A DNA stretch of 64,000 nt from Burkholderiales bacterium (GTDB taxonomy: Bacteria; Pseudomonadota; Gammaproteobacteria; Burkholderiales; Burkholderiaceae_C), in NCBI GenBank assembly GCA_003963115.1, contig RXJQ01000009.1, forward strand, positions 1 to 64,000, written 5' to 3'. Positions 17,219 through 26,046 of the stretch are shown here, piece after piece. The notes under the pieces were generated by a model. That model saw nothing but the letters and a program-made list of their open reading frames with translations, had not been told where the DNA came from and searched no databases. The position numbers and the translations under genes are program-made. How positions within the stretch are numbered: the stretch's first letter is position 1; the number at the start of each line of letters is the position of its first letter.

Positions 17219-17920
17219 TCAAGCGGCCAGCACGGCATCGACCGCCTTGGGCCAGCCCAGTGCGGCGAACAAGGCCTCGCTGGGCGCCGTCCAGCCGACG
17301 ATGGCACCTTGGGCGCGGATCATCTCCAGCGCGGCCTGCTTGAATGCGGGGAAGTAGCTCTCGGTGCCGTCTTCGATCAAGAGGCAGTCGTAGCCACGGT
17401 CATTGGCTTCGCGCATGGTGGTCTGCACGCAGACCTCGGTGGTCACGCCCATCACGATCAGGTGCGTGATCTCGCGCACGGTGAGCGCCTCGCTCAGACA
17501 GGTCGCATAGAAAGCACCCTTGCCCGGCTTGTCGATGACCAGCTCGCCCTCGATCGGCGCCAGCTCGGGGATGATGGCGTGGCCCGGCTCGCCACGGATG
17601 AGGATGCGCCCCATGGGCCCGGCGTCGCCAATACGCAGCGTGGGTGCGCCCCGGTTGAGCTTGGCGGGCGGGCAGTCAGACAGGTCTGGCTTGTGGGCTT
17701 CGCGCGTGTGCACGACCCAGCCACCCATCTCGCGCCAGGCCTGCAGCACGCGCCGCACCGTGGGCACGATGGCCTGCAGGAGGCTCACGTCGTTGCCCAG
17801 CGAGGCACCAAAACCACCGGGCTCGACGAAGTCGCGCTGCATGTCGATGATGACGAGCGCCGTGTGCCGGATGTCGAAGGGGTAGTCGAACGGCTGGGCG
17901 TGAACGGTCTTGGTGGTCAT
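17219..17920 (-). CDS. Isochorismatase-family cysteine hydrolase (ureide/triuret hydrolase candidate)
   Basis: 233 residues from [10 protein letters not shown]; the start overlaps the ABC ATPase stop by 4 bp. The catalytic triad of cysteine hydrolases is present: D26 in [12 protein letters not shown]131 in [11 protein letters not shown] and C164 in TTEVCVQTT. It is a clear paralogue of the BiuH-like protein two genes upstream (shared [22 protein letters not shown] and [10 protein letters not shown]), but differs in the substrate-side loops ([11 protein letters not shown] and a C-terminal VGWTAPS). Characterised relatives cleave biuret, triuret or other ureides. A triuret hydrolase (TrtA) working with BiuH and AtzF is the most attractive reading, but this is inference. 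Confidence 0.82.
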   Translation of the reverse strand: MTTKTVHAQPFDYPFDIRHTALVIIDMQRDFVEPGGFGASLGNDVSLLQAIVPTVRRVLQAWREMGGWVVHTREAHKPDLSDCPPAKLNRGAPTLRIGDAGPMGRILIRGEPGHAIIPELAPIEGELVIDKPGKGAFYATCLSEALTVREITHLIVMGVTTEVCVQTTMREANDRGYDCLLIEDGTESYFPAFKQAALEMIRAQGAIVGWTAPSEALFAALGWPKAVDAVLAA

Positions 17921-19509
17921 GCGGCCTCCTGGACAGGATGGTGGTGATGGGCGCCACCCATGAAGGCGCCAAGCACGTGGCGATCGGCGTCGCGCGCATC
18001 GCACTCGTGCACGATGCGGCCTTCACTCATCACCACGATGCGATCGGCCAGCTTGAGCAGTTCGTCCAGGTCTTCACTGACCAGCAGCACGGCACCGCCC
18101 TTGTTGCGCACGGCCATGATGCGGCTGTGGATCTCGGCCACGGCGGCGAAGTCCAGACCGAAGACGGGGTTGGACACCAGCAACACGTCCACCTGGCCAT
18201 CGAGCTCACGGGCCAGCACGGCACGCTGCACATTGCCGCCCGACAGCGAACGGATGGGCGCGTTCTCGCCCTGGGTCTTGACCTTGTAAGCCGCGATCAG
18301 CTCACGGGCCTTGTCACGCAAGGGGCCGCCGCGCATCCACCCCATGCTGGCCACGGGGGCCTGATCGAAGCGCCGCAGACCGATGTTGAGCGCCACGCTG
18401 AGGTCCCCCACACAGGCATTGCGCAAGGGCTCTTCGGGCAGGCTGCGCACGTTCAGGCGCTGGTTCTGTTCACGGCGCGCGTGGTAGCGCTCATCGGCCA
18501 TCCAGACTTCGCCAGACTCGCGGTCGCGCTGGCCCACCAGGGACTCCATCAACTCGCGCTGCCCATTGCCCGACACCCCCGCGATGCCCACGATCTCGCC
18601 GCCCCGCACATGGATGGACAGCTCGTGCACCGCGCGCTCACCCCGGTCCCCAGCCACGCACAGCTTGTCGACACGCAGGCGCAAAGGTGCCGCTGGGAAA
18701 GGCTCGCGGAGCATCTCTTGCGAAGACACGGCAGCCGACGTGCTCGCCCCCGCGCTCAGCCCCATCATCTCCGCGCCCAGCAGAGCTGGGGTGGTCTCGG
18801 CCACGCGGTGGCTGCCCATGAGCTGCCCACGTCGCAGCACGCTCACGTCATCGGCGATCTCCATCACCTCGCGGAACTTGTGCGAGATCATGATGACGCT
18901 GACCTCACCGGCATGGGCGCGATCACGCAAGGCACCCAGCACCTCGTCGGCTTCCTGCGGGGTCAGCACCGAGGTGGGCTCATCGAGGATCAGCAGGCGC
19001 GGCTTGAGGAAGAGCTGTTTGAGGATCTCCAGCTTCTGCTTCTCACCGGCAGACAGGTCCATGGGGCGCGCATCCAGGTCGAGCTTAAAGGGCGTAGTCG
19101 CCATGAAGGCGTCCAGTTCTTCGCGCACCTTGCGCCAAGGCACGATGGCCGGCAGTTCACCCTTGGCCAGCAGCAGGTTCTCCGCCACGGTCATGCCCGG
19201 CACCACGGTGAAGTGCTGGTAGACCATGCCGATGCCAAGATGGCGCGCCACCACGGGCGAGGTGATGGCCACCTCGCGACCGTCAATGAGCACCGCGCCC
19301 TCTTCCGCCTGGTGGTAGCCCACGATGGCCTTGACCAACGTGCTCTTGCCCGCGCCGTTCTCGCCCAGCAGGGCATGCACGGTGCCAGGCCGCACCTCGA
19401 TGGACACGTTGTCGAGCGCCGTGAAGCTGCCAAAGCGCTTGGTGAGCTGGTAGGTGGACAGCGCCAAAGCGCCTGTCTTGGGTGGGACGGGGTCAAGGGG
19501 AGCTGTCAT
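17917..19509 (-). CDS. ABC transporter ATP-binding protein, two fused NBDs (BMP/nucleoside-type importer)
   Basis: 530 residues with two nucleotide-binding domains. The first is intact: Walker [11 protein letters not shown], signature [11 protein letters not shown], Walker [10 protein letters not shown]. The second is degenerate, as is usual for the RbsA/YufO group: GVSGNGQRE replaces Walker A, the signature is [11 protein letters not shown], and the Walker B region reads LLVSNP. It energises the two permeases (21295-23363) and the BMP-type binding protein (23411-24529). It is placed between the two cysteine hydrolase genes, 9 bp from the one upstream and overlapping the one downstream, so transporter and enzymes are made together. 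Confidence 0.92.
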   Translation of the reverse strand: MTAPLDPVPPKTGALALSTYQLTKRFGSFTALDNVSIEVRPGTVHALLGENGAGKSTLVKAIVGYHQAEEGAVLIDGREVAITSPVVARHLGIGMVYQHFTVVPGMTVAENLLLAKGELPAIVPWRKVREELDAFMATTPFKLDLDARPMDLSAGEKQKLEILKQLFLKPRLLILDEPTSVLTPQEADEVLGALRDRAHAGEVSVIMISHKFREVMEIADDVSVLRRGQLMGSHRVAETTPALLGAEMMGLSAGASTSAAVSSQEMLREPFPAAPLRLRVDKLCVAGDRGERAVHELSIHVRGGEIVGIAGVSGNGQRELMESLVGQRDRESGEVWMADERYHARREQNQRLNVRSLPEEPLRNACVGDLSVALNIGLRRFDQAPVASMGWMRGGPLRDKARELIAAYKVKTQGENAPIRSLSGGNVQRAVLARELDGQVDVLLVSNPVFGLDFAAVAEIHSRIMAVRNKGGAVLLVSEDLDELLKLADRIVVMSEGRIVHECDARDADRHVLGAFMGGAHHHHPVQEAA

Positions 19510-19518
19510 GGCCGCACC

Positions 19519-20214
19519 TCACAGCGACGTCAAGGCCTTGATCACCGCCTTGGAATCCGACACCGCGCCAAACACCCCGCCTTGCATCTTGATCATCTGG
19601 AAGGCCGCCGCATGGTTGTTGGGATCGGTGGCACCCGTGCAGTCGGTCAGCATCACGCATTCGAAGCCGCGGTCATTGGCGTCGCGCATGGTGGTATGCA
19701 CGCACACATCGGTGGTGATACCCGTGAGGATGATGTTCTCGATGCCCTTGGTATGCAGGATCAGTTCAAGGTCTGTTGCGTAGAACGAGCCCTTGCCAGG
19801 CTTGTCGATGATGGGCTCGCCATCAATGGGGTAGAGCTCGGGAATGATGTCCCAACCCGGCTCGCCACGCACGAGGATGCGGCCGCAAGGCCCTTCGTCG
19901 CCAATGCCGATGCCGTTGGTGCCGATCTGCCTTGAGCGCCAACGCTTGTTGGCAGGCAGGTCGCTCAGATCAGGCCGGTGCCCTTCGCGCGTATGGATCA
20001 CCAACATCCCCACTTGCCTGGCCACAGCCAGCAAAGCCTTGATGGGCTCAATCGGTGCACGCGTGGCCGTGATGTCATAGTCCATCTTGTCGACATAGCC
20101 GCCCACACCGCAGAAGTCGGTCTGCATGTCGATGATGATCAGCGCTGTGTTGGTGGGTTGCAGGTTCCCGTTGTAAGGCCAGTTATAGGGTTGAGCGTCA
20201 ACATAGGTACTCAT
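19519..20214 (-). CDS. biuH: Biuret amidohydrolase-like cysteine hydrolase
   Basis: 231 residues, isochorismatase fold. The triad D29 ([11 protein letters not shown]), K138 ([10 protein letters not shown]) and C171 ([11 protein letters not shown]) matches the D-K-C triad known for Rhizobium BiuH. The surrounding sequence is also very BiuH-like: [45 protein letters not shown] and [14 protein letters not shown]. RutB (ureidoacrylate hydrolase) is the main alternative, but no rut genes are present and an allophanate hydrolase, the enzyme that consumes the product, is in the operon. The start overlaps the formamidase stop by 4 bp. Confidence 0.85.
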   Translation of the reverse strand: MSTYVDAQPYNWPYNGNLQPTNTALIIIDMQTDFCGVGGYVDKMDYDITATRAPIEPIKALLAVARQVGMLVIHTREGHRPDLSDLPANKRWRSRQIGTNGIGIGDEGPCGRILVRGEPGWDIIPELYPIDGEPIIDKPGKGSFYATDLELILHTKGIENIILTGITTDVCVHTTMRDANDRGFECVMLTDCTGATDPNNHAAAFQMIKMQGGVFGAVSDSKAVIKALTSL

Positions 20215-21275
20215 GCGGCCTCCTTCATGGCGGACTGGGCAAACAAAGAGGGTTGATCGACAGGCTCCAGCAAATTGGGCTCGGAGCCGGCAAAGTCACG
20301 CGTGGGCGGCGCAAAGCCACAGGACTGGCCATCGGTGTGCACCACCTCGCTCGCCCATGGCAGCTTGAATTCGCCGCTCACCATGTCCTGCATGAAGGTG
20401 TAGGGGCAGTCCTGCGCGCCACCTTTGACGGCCACATAGCCACGGTGGTAGAGCTGGTAGATGTTGTTCTCCACGCCCCAGTGCACACGCGCTTCGCGTA
20501 TCAGATCAGCACGGATCTCGGCACAGACGATCTCGTCGGGCCGACCACCACCTTGGGCCATCACCGTGCCATCGAAGTTGCACACCATGGCCTCGCCCAT
20601 CGAGTCGAAGGTGCCATCGCTGCCGCACAGGCACACGCTGGCCGTGGCCATCAGGTTCTGGAAGGCATTGGCCTGGTTGGTGATCTGCCAGGCATGGCGG
20701 ATGGGAGCCGTGTAGCCCGCCGTGCGGATCATCAGCTCGGCGCCCTTGTAGGCACACTCGCGCGCCATCTCGGGGAACATGCCGTCGTGGCAGATGATCA
20801 GCGCGATCTTCACGCCCCTGGGGCCCGTGATGACGGGGATGCCCATGTTGCCGGGCTCCCATGGCTCCACCGGCACCCATGGGTGGAACTTGCGGTAGTA
20901 GAGCTGCAAAGCCCCTTTGTCATCGATGATCAGGCCCGTGTTGTAGGGGTTGCCGCCCGCGTTCTTCTCCATGATCGAGAAGCAGCCCCAGATTTTGTGG
21001 GCCACACAAGCCGCCTTGAACGCCGCCACTTCTGGTCCGTCGAGTGTGACCATCAGCTCATCGGCCGTGCTCATCGACAGACCATGCAGCGCGTACTCGG
21101 GGAACACCACCAGGTCCATGCCCGGGTAGCTGCGGCGCGCCTTGCCCACCATGTCGACAATGCGCTGCGTCTGCGCCGCCAGTTGCGACGGGGTCTCGAC
21201 CACGGGCAACTGCAACTGCACCATGCCCACCGTCATGCCTGATGGGGTCTTGTTCAAGCCGGCCAGTCCACTCAT
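20211..21275 (-). CDS. amiF: Formamidase (nitrilase superfamily)
   Basis: 354 residues. The start [13 protein letters not shown] (ATG 21275) is chosen because AGGAGG lies 6-7 bp upstream; the ATG two codons earlier overlaps that site and the more distant 21326 ATG lies outside it. The nitrilase triad is visible as E60 ([10 protein letters not shown]), K129 (LYYRKFHPW) and C162 ([11 protein letters not shown]). The rest follows bacterial AmiF closely ([36 protein letters not shown], and [12 protein letters not shown]). It splits formamide to formate and ammonia. It is the first enzyme gene after the transporter genes, which suggests that the importer handles small amides or ureides. Confidence 0.92.
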   Translation of the reverse strand: MSGLAGLNKTPSGMTVGMVQLQLPVVETPSQLAAQTQRIVDMVGKARRSYPGMDLVVFPEYALHGLSMSTADELMVTLDGPEVAAFKAACVAHKIWGCFSIMEKNAGGNPYNTGLIIDDKGALQLYYRKFHPWVPVEPWEPGNMGIPVITGPRGVKIALIICHDGMFPEMARECAYKGAELMIRTAGYTAPIRHAWQITNQANAFQNLMATASVCLCGSDGTFDSMGEAMVCNFDGTVMAQGGGRPDEIVCAEIRADLIREARVHWGVENNIYQLYHRGYVAVKGGAQDCPYTFMQDMVSGEFKLPWASEVVHTDGQSCGFAPPTRDFAGSEPNLLEPVDQPSLFAQSAMKEAA

Positions 21276-21294
21276 CTTCATCCTCCTCGAACCG

Positions 21295-22218
21295 TCAACG
21301 CGACACACCCAGCTCCATCGGCGCACCTTGCAGCGAACGCTTGGGGCTGCAGGTCCACACCAGGATCAGCAAGGTCAAGGCATAGGGCACGGCATTGAAC
21401 AGGTGATAGCCCCAGCCGATGCCCACCGATTGCAGCGCCGGGCCCAGGGCACCCGCGCCACCAAACAGCAAGGCCGCCCCCAGGCAAGCCAGAGGACGCC
21501 AGCGCGCAAAGATCACCAGGGCCACGGCGATCAGGCCCTGACCACTGGACAGGCCCTCGTTCCAGCTGCCTGGGTAATACAGGGACAGCGAGGCCCCACC
21601 GAGGCCGGCGATGAAGCCGCCCGCCATCGTGGCCAGGACGCGCACGGTGTTGACCGAGTAACCCAGCGCGCGCGCCGCATCGCTGCTGTCGCCCGCCATG
21701 CGCACGATCAGGCCCCAGCGCGTATCAGCCAGGGCCCAGGACATCAACACGGCCAGCCCCACACCCAGCGGGAACAAGGCATTGATGCGCAACGCAGCCT
21801 GCACCTGCTGTGAGCTGCTCCACATGCCCAGCTCGATCGAAGGAATCTGCGCGGCCTGTGGCTGGATCAAGGGCTTGCCCAGGTAGAAGGCCAGGCCCGC
21901 CCCCAGCAGCATCAGGGCGATGCCCGTGGCGATGTCGTTCACCCGTGGCAGCGAGCACAGCACGCCATGCAAGGCCGCGAGCAAAGCCCCCGCCACGCCA
22001 GCCAACAGCACACCCGCCCACGCCGACCCGGTGAGATAACTCCCGGCAAAGCCGGCCATGGCCGACAGCACAAGCACCCCTTCCAAGCCCAGGTTGATGC
22101 GCCCGGACTTCTCGGTCAGGCACTCGCCCAGACTCACGAACAGAAAGGGCGTGCCCACGCGGACGGCGCCGCCCAGCACGGCCACGGCCACATCGGCCCA
22201 GATCGATACATCGCTCAT
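21295..22218 (-). CDS. ABC transporter permease (BMP/nucleoside-type, second permease)
   Basis: 307 residues, strongly hydrophobic with about eight to ten membrane segments. It belongs to the BPD_transp_2 family used by sugar, branched-chain amino acid and purine-nucleoside importers. FVSLGECLTEKSGRINLGLEGVL and WGLIVRMAGDSSDAARALG (the ATPase contact loop) and GLGGASLSLYYPGSWNEGLSSGQG are characteristic of the YufQ/NupQ permeases. It overlaps the preceding permease by 4 bp and lies 19 bp from amiF. Substrate preference cannot be read from the sequence. Confidence 0.9.
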   Translation of the reverse strand: MSDVSIWADVAVAVLGGAVRVGTPFLFVSLGECLTEKSGRINLGLEGVLVLSAMAGFAGSYLTGSAWAGVLLAGVAGALLAALHGVLCSLPRVNDIATGIALMLLGAGLAFYLGKPLIQPQAAQIPSIELGMWSSSQQVQAALRINALFPLGVGLAVLMSWALADTRWGLIVRMAGDSSDAARALGYSVNTVRVLATMAGGFIAGLGGASLSLYYPGSWNEGLSSGQGLIAVALVIFARWRPLACLGAALLFGGAGALGPALQSVGIGWGYHLFNAVPYALTLLILVWTCSPKRSLQGAPMELGVSR

Positions 22219-23363
22219 GCGGCCTCCTTGCGTGCGGCATCCAGGGCCGCCTGCTCACGTGTCAGACGAACACGCGAGGTTTCATGGGCTGCCGCACGTT
22301 CGGCGCGGACCATGCGCTGCCTGGTCAGCCACTCGCCCATGCGGCCACGCAAAGCTTCGCTGGCCAGGATCAGCACGAAGGCAAAGCCCTGCAACACCAG
22401 CACCGAGGCATCAGGCAGATCCAGCCGACGCTGCAAGAGACTGCCTGCCGAACCAAAGCCGCCGAACAGGATGGCCACGGGGATCACGGCAAAAGGGTTG
22501 TGCCGCGCCACGAAGGACACCAGGATCCCCGTGTAGCCCAGACCCGCGATCAGCGAGGCATTGGCCGTCGTGTGCACAGCCGCCACCTCGATGCCGCCAG
22601 CCAGACCGGCACAGCCCCCACCCAAGGCGCAAGCCACGATGATCAAGCGATGGCTGGGCAGCCCCACCAGGCGCGCTGCCCGCGCATTGCCGCCCACCAC
22701 CCGTGTGGCAAATCCGTGCGTGGAACCGAACAGCCACAAGCCCGCCGCCACACAGGCCACCACACCCCAGACCAGACCCCAGTGCACGTCATAGCCAGGC
22801 AGCGAACCCAGGCGGATGCTGTCTTCCAGCGGCAAGGTAGAAGGCTTGTTCAAGCTGCTCGGGTCGCGCATGGGCCCTTCCACGAAATGCTTGAACAGGC
22901 CGATGGCCAGGTAGCCCATCAGCAAGGAGCTGATGGTCTCGTTCACGCCGCGGTACTGCCGCAGCACGCCCACCAGGGCGATCCAAGCGGCGCCACCCAA
23001 AGCCCCGGCCAGCAAGACCATGACCGTGCCCGGCAACCCTGGGGGCGGCGCAAAGAGGTAAGGCAGCCCCGCACAGGCCAGACCACCCAGCACCAACGCG
23101 CCCTCCCCACCGATCACCATCAAGCCAGCGCGCTGCGGGATCGCCACGCACAAGGCCGTCAGCATCAGGGGAGCGGCCCGCTGCAGGGTGTTCTGCCAGG
23201 AGAAGCTGTCTCCGAACGCCCCTTTGAACAGCAGCACCCATGTCTCGGTCGGGCTCGTGCCACCCAACCACACAAAGCCACCGAACAGCAGCACGGCCCC
23301 GCCCAGGGCCAGCACCGGTAGAACCACGCTGTCGAACACGGCAGCCACGCGCGAATCGCTCAT
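22215..23363 (-). CDS. ABC transporter permease (BMP/nucleoside-type, first permease)
   Basis: 382 residues with about ten hydrophobic segments, partner of the next permease (YufP/NupP type). The motifs RAAPLMLTALCVAIPQRAGL, GGEGALVLGGLACAGLP and GVNETISSLLMGYLA are typical of this half of the BMP importer. A charged C-terminal tail (about residues 345-382, RMVRAERAAAHETSRVR) extends into the cytoplasm. It lies 47 bp behind the binding-protein gene, a common place for a partial terminator, though none is obvious. Confidence 0.9.
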   Translation of the reverse strand: MSDSRVAAVFDSVVLPVLALGGAVLLFGGFVWLGGTSPTETWVLLFKGAFGDSFSWQNTLQRAAPLMLTALCVAIPQRAGLMVIGGEGALVLGGLACAGLPYLFAPPPGLPGTVMVLLAGALGGAAWIALVGVLRQYRGVNETISSLLMGYLAIGLFKHFVEGPMRDPSSLNKPSTLPLEDSIRLGSLPGYDVHWGLVWGVVACVAAGLWLFGSTHGFATRVVGGNARAARLVGLPSHRLIIVACALGGGCAGLAGGIEVAAVHTTANASLIAGLGYTGILVSFVARHNPFAVIPVAILFGGFGSAGSLLQRRLDLPDASVLVLQGFAFVLILASEALRGRMGEWLTRQRMVRAERAAAHETSRVRLTREQAALDAARKEAA

Positions 23364-23410
23364 GGGTACTCCTTTCCCAAGCGCTCAGGCCATACTGAAC
23401 ACGCGGTGGA

Positions 23411-24529
23411 TCAGACCTTGCCGATCACACCTTCGACCAGGTAGTTCATGCCTTCCAGCGCAGGGTCGATCTGCTTCATGGTCGTGCCCTTGGGGATCAC
23501 GACCTTGCCGGTGTTGTCCTTGAGTTCACCCTTGAAGATCTCGAAATCGTCCTTGAGCATGGCGGCCTTGACGCTGTCGGCCTGCTTGCGCGCACCCTCA
23601 GGCACCATCGCGCCATAGGGCGAGGTCTTCACGTAGGCCTCCTTCAAACCGCCACGCATGAAGTTCGGGTGCGGCTTGCCGGTACGGGCCGCTTCCACGA
23701 TCTGCTTGTAGGGCGTGATCCAGTTCCACTCGGCGCCTGTGAGGTAGGCATTGGGCGCCAGCTTGGCCTGCGAGGCATGGTAGCCGCACACGAACTTGCC
23801 GCGCTTGGCCGCCGTCTCGACGATCACCTTGGGGCCGTCCACGTGCATGGTGAACACGTCCACACCCTGGTCGGCCAGGCTGTTGGTGGCCTCCGCTTCC
23901 TTGACGGGCATCGACCAGTCACCCGTGAAGATGACCGAACAGGTGATGTCGGGGTGCACCGAGCGCGCGCCCAGCGTGAAAGCATTGATGTTGCGCAGCA
24001 CCTGCGGAATGGGTTTGGCCGCCACGAAGCCGATCTTCTTGGACTTGCTCATGTGACCGGCGATCACGCCATTGAGGTACTGACACTCGTCGATGTAGCC
24101 AAAGAAGCTGCCCACGTTCTTGGGGTGCTTGGATGCATCCCACAGGCCACCGCAGTGCGAGAAGCGCACATCGGGGTTCTTCTTGGCCACCTCCAGGATG
24201 TGAGGGTTGAAGTAGCCAAACGAGGTCGGGAACAGCAACGTGGCGCCGTCCTGCGAGATCATGCCCTGCATGGTCTTTTGAACGGCCTGCGTCTCCGGTA
24301 CGTTCTCTTCGCCCACCATCTTGATACCAGGCATCTTCTTGATCTCGGATGCCGCTTCGTAGTGCGATTGGTTGTAGCCGAAGTCGTCCTTCGGGCCCAC
24401 ATAGATCATGCCGATCGTCAGCGGTTTCTGGGCAAACACCAGTTCAGGCAACCCACCCAATGCCAAAGTGGCCCCAGTGGCCCCGACACCTTTGATCCAC
24501 GTCCGACGATTCCATTGATCCATTGACAT
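23411..24529 (-). CDS. BMP family ABC transporter substrate-binding protein, Tat signal
   Basis: 372 residues from ATG 24529, preferred among three closely spaced ATGs because AAGGAG ends 6 bp before it. The N-terminus MSMDQWNRRTWIKGVGATG is a twin-arginine-type signal (RRTWIK) with a hydrophobic core. The mature protein has the PBP1_BmpA-like pattern: IGMIYVGPKDDFGYNQSH, VRFSHCGG, NVGSFFGYIDECQYLNG and GVDVFTMHVDGP. Relatives bind purine nucleosides or, in nitrogen-scavenging operons, small ureides. It is the first gene of the ten-gene operon and lies about 95 bp after the predicted sigma-54 start point. Confidence 0.9.
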   Translation of the reverse strand: MSMDQWNRRTWIKGVGATGATLALGGLPELVFAQKPLTIGMIYVGPKDDFGYNQSHYEAASEIKKMPGIKMVGEENVPETQAVQKTMQGMISQDGATLLFPTSFGYFNPHILEVAKKNPDVRFSHCGGLWDASKHPKNVGSFFGYIDECQYLNGVIAGHMSKSKKIGFVAAKPIPQVLRNINAFTLGARSVHPDITCSVIFTGDWSMPVKEAEATNSLADQGVDVFTMHVDGPKVIVETAAKRGKFVCGYHASQAKLAPNAYLTGAEWNWITPYKQIVEAARTGKPHPNFMRGGLKEAYVKTSPYGAMVPEGARKQADSVKAAMLKDDFEIFKGELKDNTGKVVIPKGTTMKQIDPALEGMNYLVEGVIGKV

Positions 24530-24624
24530 GCGCATCTCCTTGCACCAGCCTGTTGCACAAATCACCCCCCGCGCACCGTTGTGAGGCACCCTGAGGTGTC
24601 ACTGAGATACCGGTTGATGTACAG

Positions 24625-24638
24625 GCTTGTATACAAGC
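24625..24638. promoter_or_regulatory. Perfect 14-bp palindrome over the operon start (candidate GntR/FCD operator)
   Basis: GCTTGTATACAAGC is a perfect inverted repeat whose core TTGTATACAA is typical of FadR/FCD-type GntR sites. It overlaps the -12 element of the sigma-54 promoter and the expected start point (about 24625), where a bound repressor would block transcription. The GntR gene at the far end of the same operon is the obvious candidate ligand. Confidence 0.65.
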
Positions 24639-24651
24639 AACGGCCATGCCA
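24636..24651 (-). promoter_or_regulatory. Sigma-54 (RpoN) promoter of the amide/biuret operon
   Basis: On the minus strand TGGCATGGCCGTTGCT fits the -24/-12 consensus TGGCAYRN4TTGCW at every defined base, with GG and GC separated by exactly 10 bp. It points into the BMP operon with a leader of about 97 bp. RpoN promoters need an enhancer-binding activator, most likely NtrC; I found no convincing NtrC site. Confidence 0.75.
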
Positions 24652-24738
24652 TGGATGGCCCAGGGCGCTCAAGTTCTGCGCTGGGCCGTCGATACAGGCC
24701 AACAGATCAAATCGGGAAAAATGGATGCGGGAGCCCTC

Positions 24739-26046
24739 ATGAAGAAAAGCCTCTACACCACGCTGGGCGTGGAACCCGCAGCTGGTGCAGACGCCATCCG
24801 GGCCGCCTACGAGGCGCAGATGGCGAGCACAGACCCGCAGGACGCTGTTCGCTGCCTGGCGCTCAAGGAGGCCTGGAACGTGCTGGGCCACACGCAGCGG
24901 CGCGCCGTGTACGACGCCTCCCTGCGGGAACAGCAGGCATCGCAGCCCGACCCACGGGCCTCTTCACGCCAGAGAACCCGTCCACTAGCTGACAGCACCT
25001 ACTCCAATGCCCGCTGGATATGGGTTGGCGGCTTGGTACTGTTGATCGCCGCAGCCTGGATGGTGACGACACGGACCAAGCATGCGCACAGCCGGGTCTC
25101 CTCTGCCCGCGTCTTGCCGGGCACCACCATCGCCGATGGGATGGCGACGACGCAGCCCGCCCCCACCGCCACCGCCACCGCATCAACGGCCCGCCCCTTG
25201 ACGGCCGAAGCGCTGTTTGCCAAGGCCTCGGCCAATGTGGTGCGCATCGACGTGGCGAACGCCTCAGGCGAAGACGTGGCCCTGGGCAGCGGTGTGATCA
25301 TCGAGCAGGCCACCGTCATCACCAACTGTCACGTGGCCAAGGCAGGTGCACGGCTGCGTGTCCAGTATCAAGACAAAGCCTATGACGCCTCGCTGATATT
25401 GGCCGATGAAGCACACGATCTGTGCAAATTGTCGGTGCTGGGCTTGAGTGCCCCGCCTCTTGCCACGGTGGCGGTGGCCGATGTCAAGGTGGGCCAGAAG
25501 GTCTATGCGATTGGCGCCCCGCAAGGACTGGACCTGACCCTGAGCGACGGCATGGTCTCGGCTTTGCGACATGTCGATGAAGGCACGGTGATCCAGACCA
25601 GCGCCCCGGTCTCGCCAGGCTCCAGCGGTGGTGGTCTGTTCAATGAGCAAGGCATGCTGATCGGCATCGTCACCTTTCAGATGCGCAGCGGCCAGAATCT
25701 CAACTTTGCGGTACCGGCCGAATGGATCGCCAGCATGTCGTCCTCGACCCTGCCAAGCCGTGACCGCGACACCAGCCGCACCGCTGCGGCCAGCGCAAGC
25801 GGCAACAGCGACATCCTGGGCACCTGGCACTGCTTCGGCCCGCTGACCGGGCGCGGCATGGACGTGAGCTTCGAAGGCCAGAACCATGTCAATGGCACCT
25901 TCGATGGCCAGCCCATCGATGGCTACTACACCTTGAACAACAGACAGCTGTCCTTGATGGGGCGGGTGTTCGCGGTCGAGGAGCTGTCGCCCTCACGCAT
26001 GGTGCTCAGCGCCGGACAAGGCCGACGCCTCGCCTGCAACCGCTGA
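24739..26046 (+). CDS. J-domain-like / membrane-anchored trypsin-like serine protease fusion
   Basis: 435 residues from ATG 24739 (MKKSLYTTLGV), which has GGGAG 5 bp upstream; an ATG at 24646 overlaps the divergent sigma-54 promoter and is rejected. Residues 1-65 look like a J-domain (YTTLGVEPAAGADAIRAAYEAQ, LKEAWNVLGHTQRRAVYD) but lack the HPD motif. A membrane segment follows (about 94-112). An S1C-type protease domain then carries H198 (VITNCHVAKAG), D227 (EAHDLCKLSV) and S296 (SPGSSGGGLFN). The last 80 residues form a small beta-rich domain (LGTWHCFGPLTGRGMDVSFEG). Target and compartment are unknown; topology would put the protease in the periplasm. The 3' end overlaps the convergent bufC by 54 bp. 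Confidence 0.82.
   Translation: MKKSLYTTLGVEPAAGADAIRAAYEAQMASTDPQDAVRCLALKEAWNVLGHTQRRAVYDASLREQQASQPDPRASSRQRTRPLADSTYSNARWIWVGGLVLLIAAAWMVTTRTKHAHSRVSSARVLPGTTIADGMATTQPAPTATATASTARPLTAEALFAKASANVVRIDVANASGEDVALGSGVIIEQATVITNCHVAKAGARLRVQYQDKAYDASLILADEAHDLCKLSVLGLSAPPLATVAVADVKVGQKVYAIGAPQGLDLTLSDGMVSALRHVDEGTVIQTSAPVSPGSSGGGLFNEQGMLIGIVTFQMRSGQNLNFAVPAEWIASMSSSTLPSRDRDTSRTAAASASGNSDILGTWHCFGPLTGRGMDVSFEGQNHVNGTFDGQPIDGYYTLNNRQLSLMGRVFAVEELSPSRMVLSAGQGRRLACNR

Noticed and set aside
17219..20214. The two cysteine hydrolases as a recent tandem duplication or assembly artefact
   Set aside because: They differ in many residues and are separated by the ATPase gene, so they are old paralogues with distinct roles.
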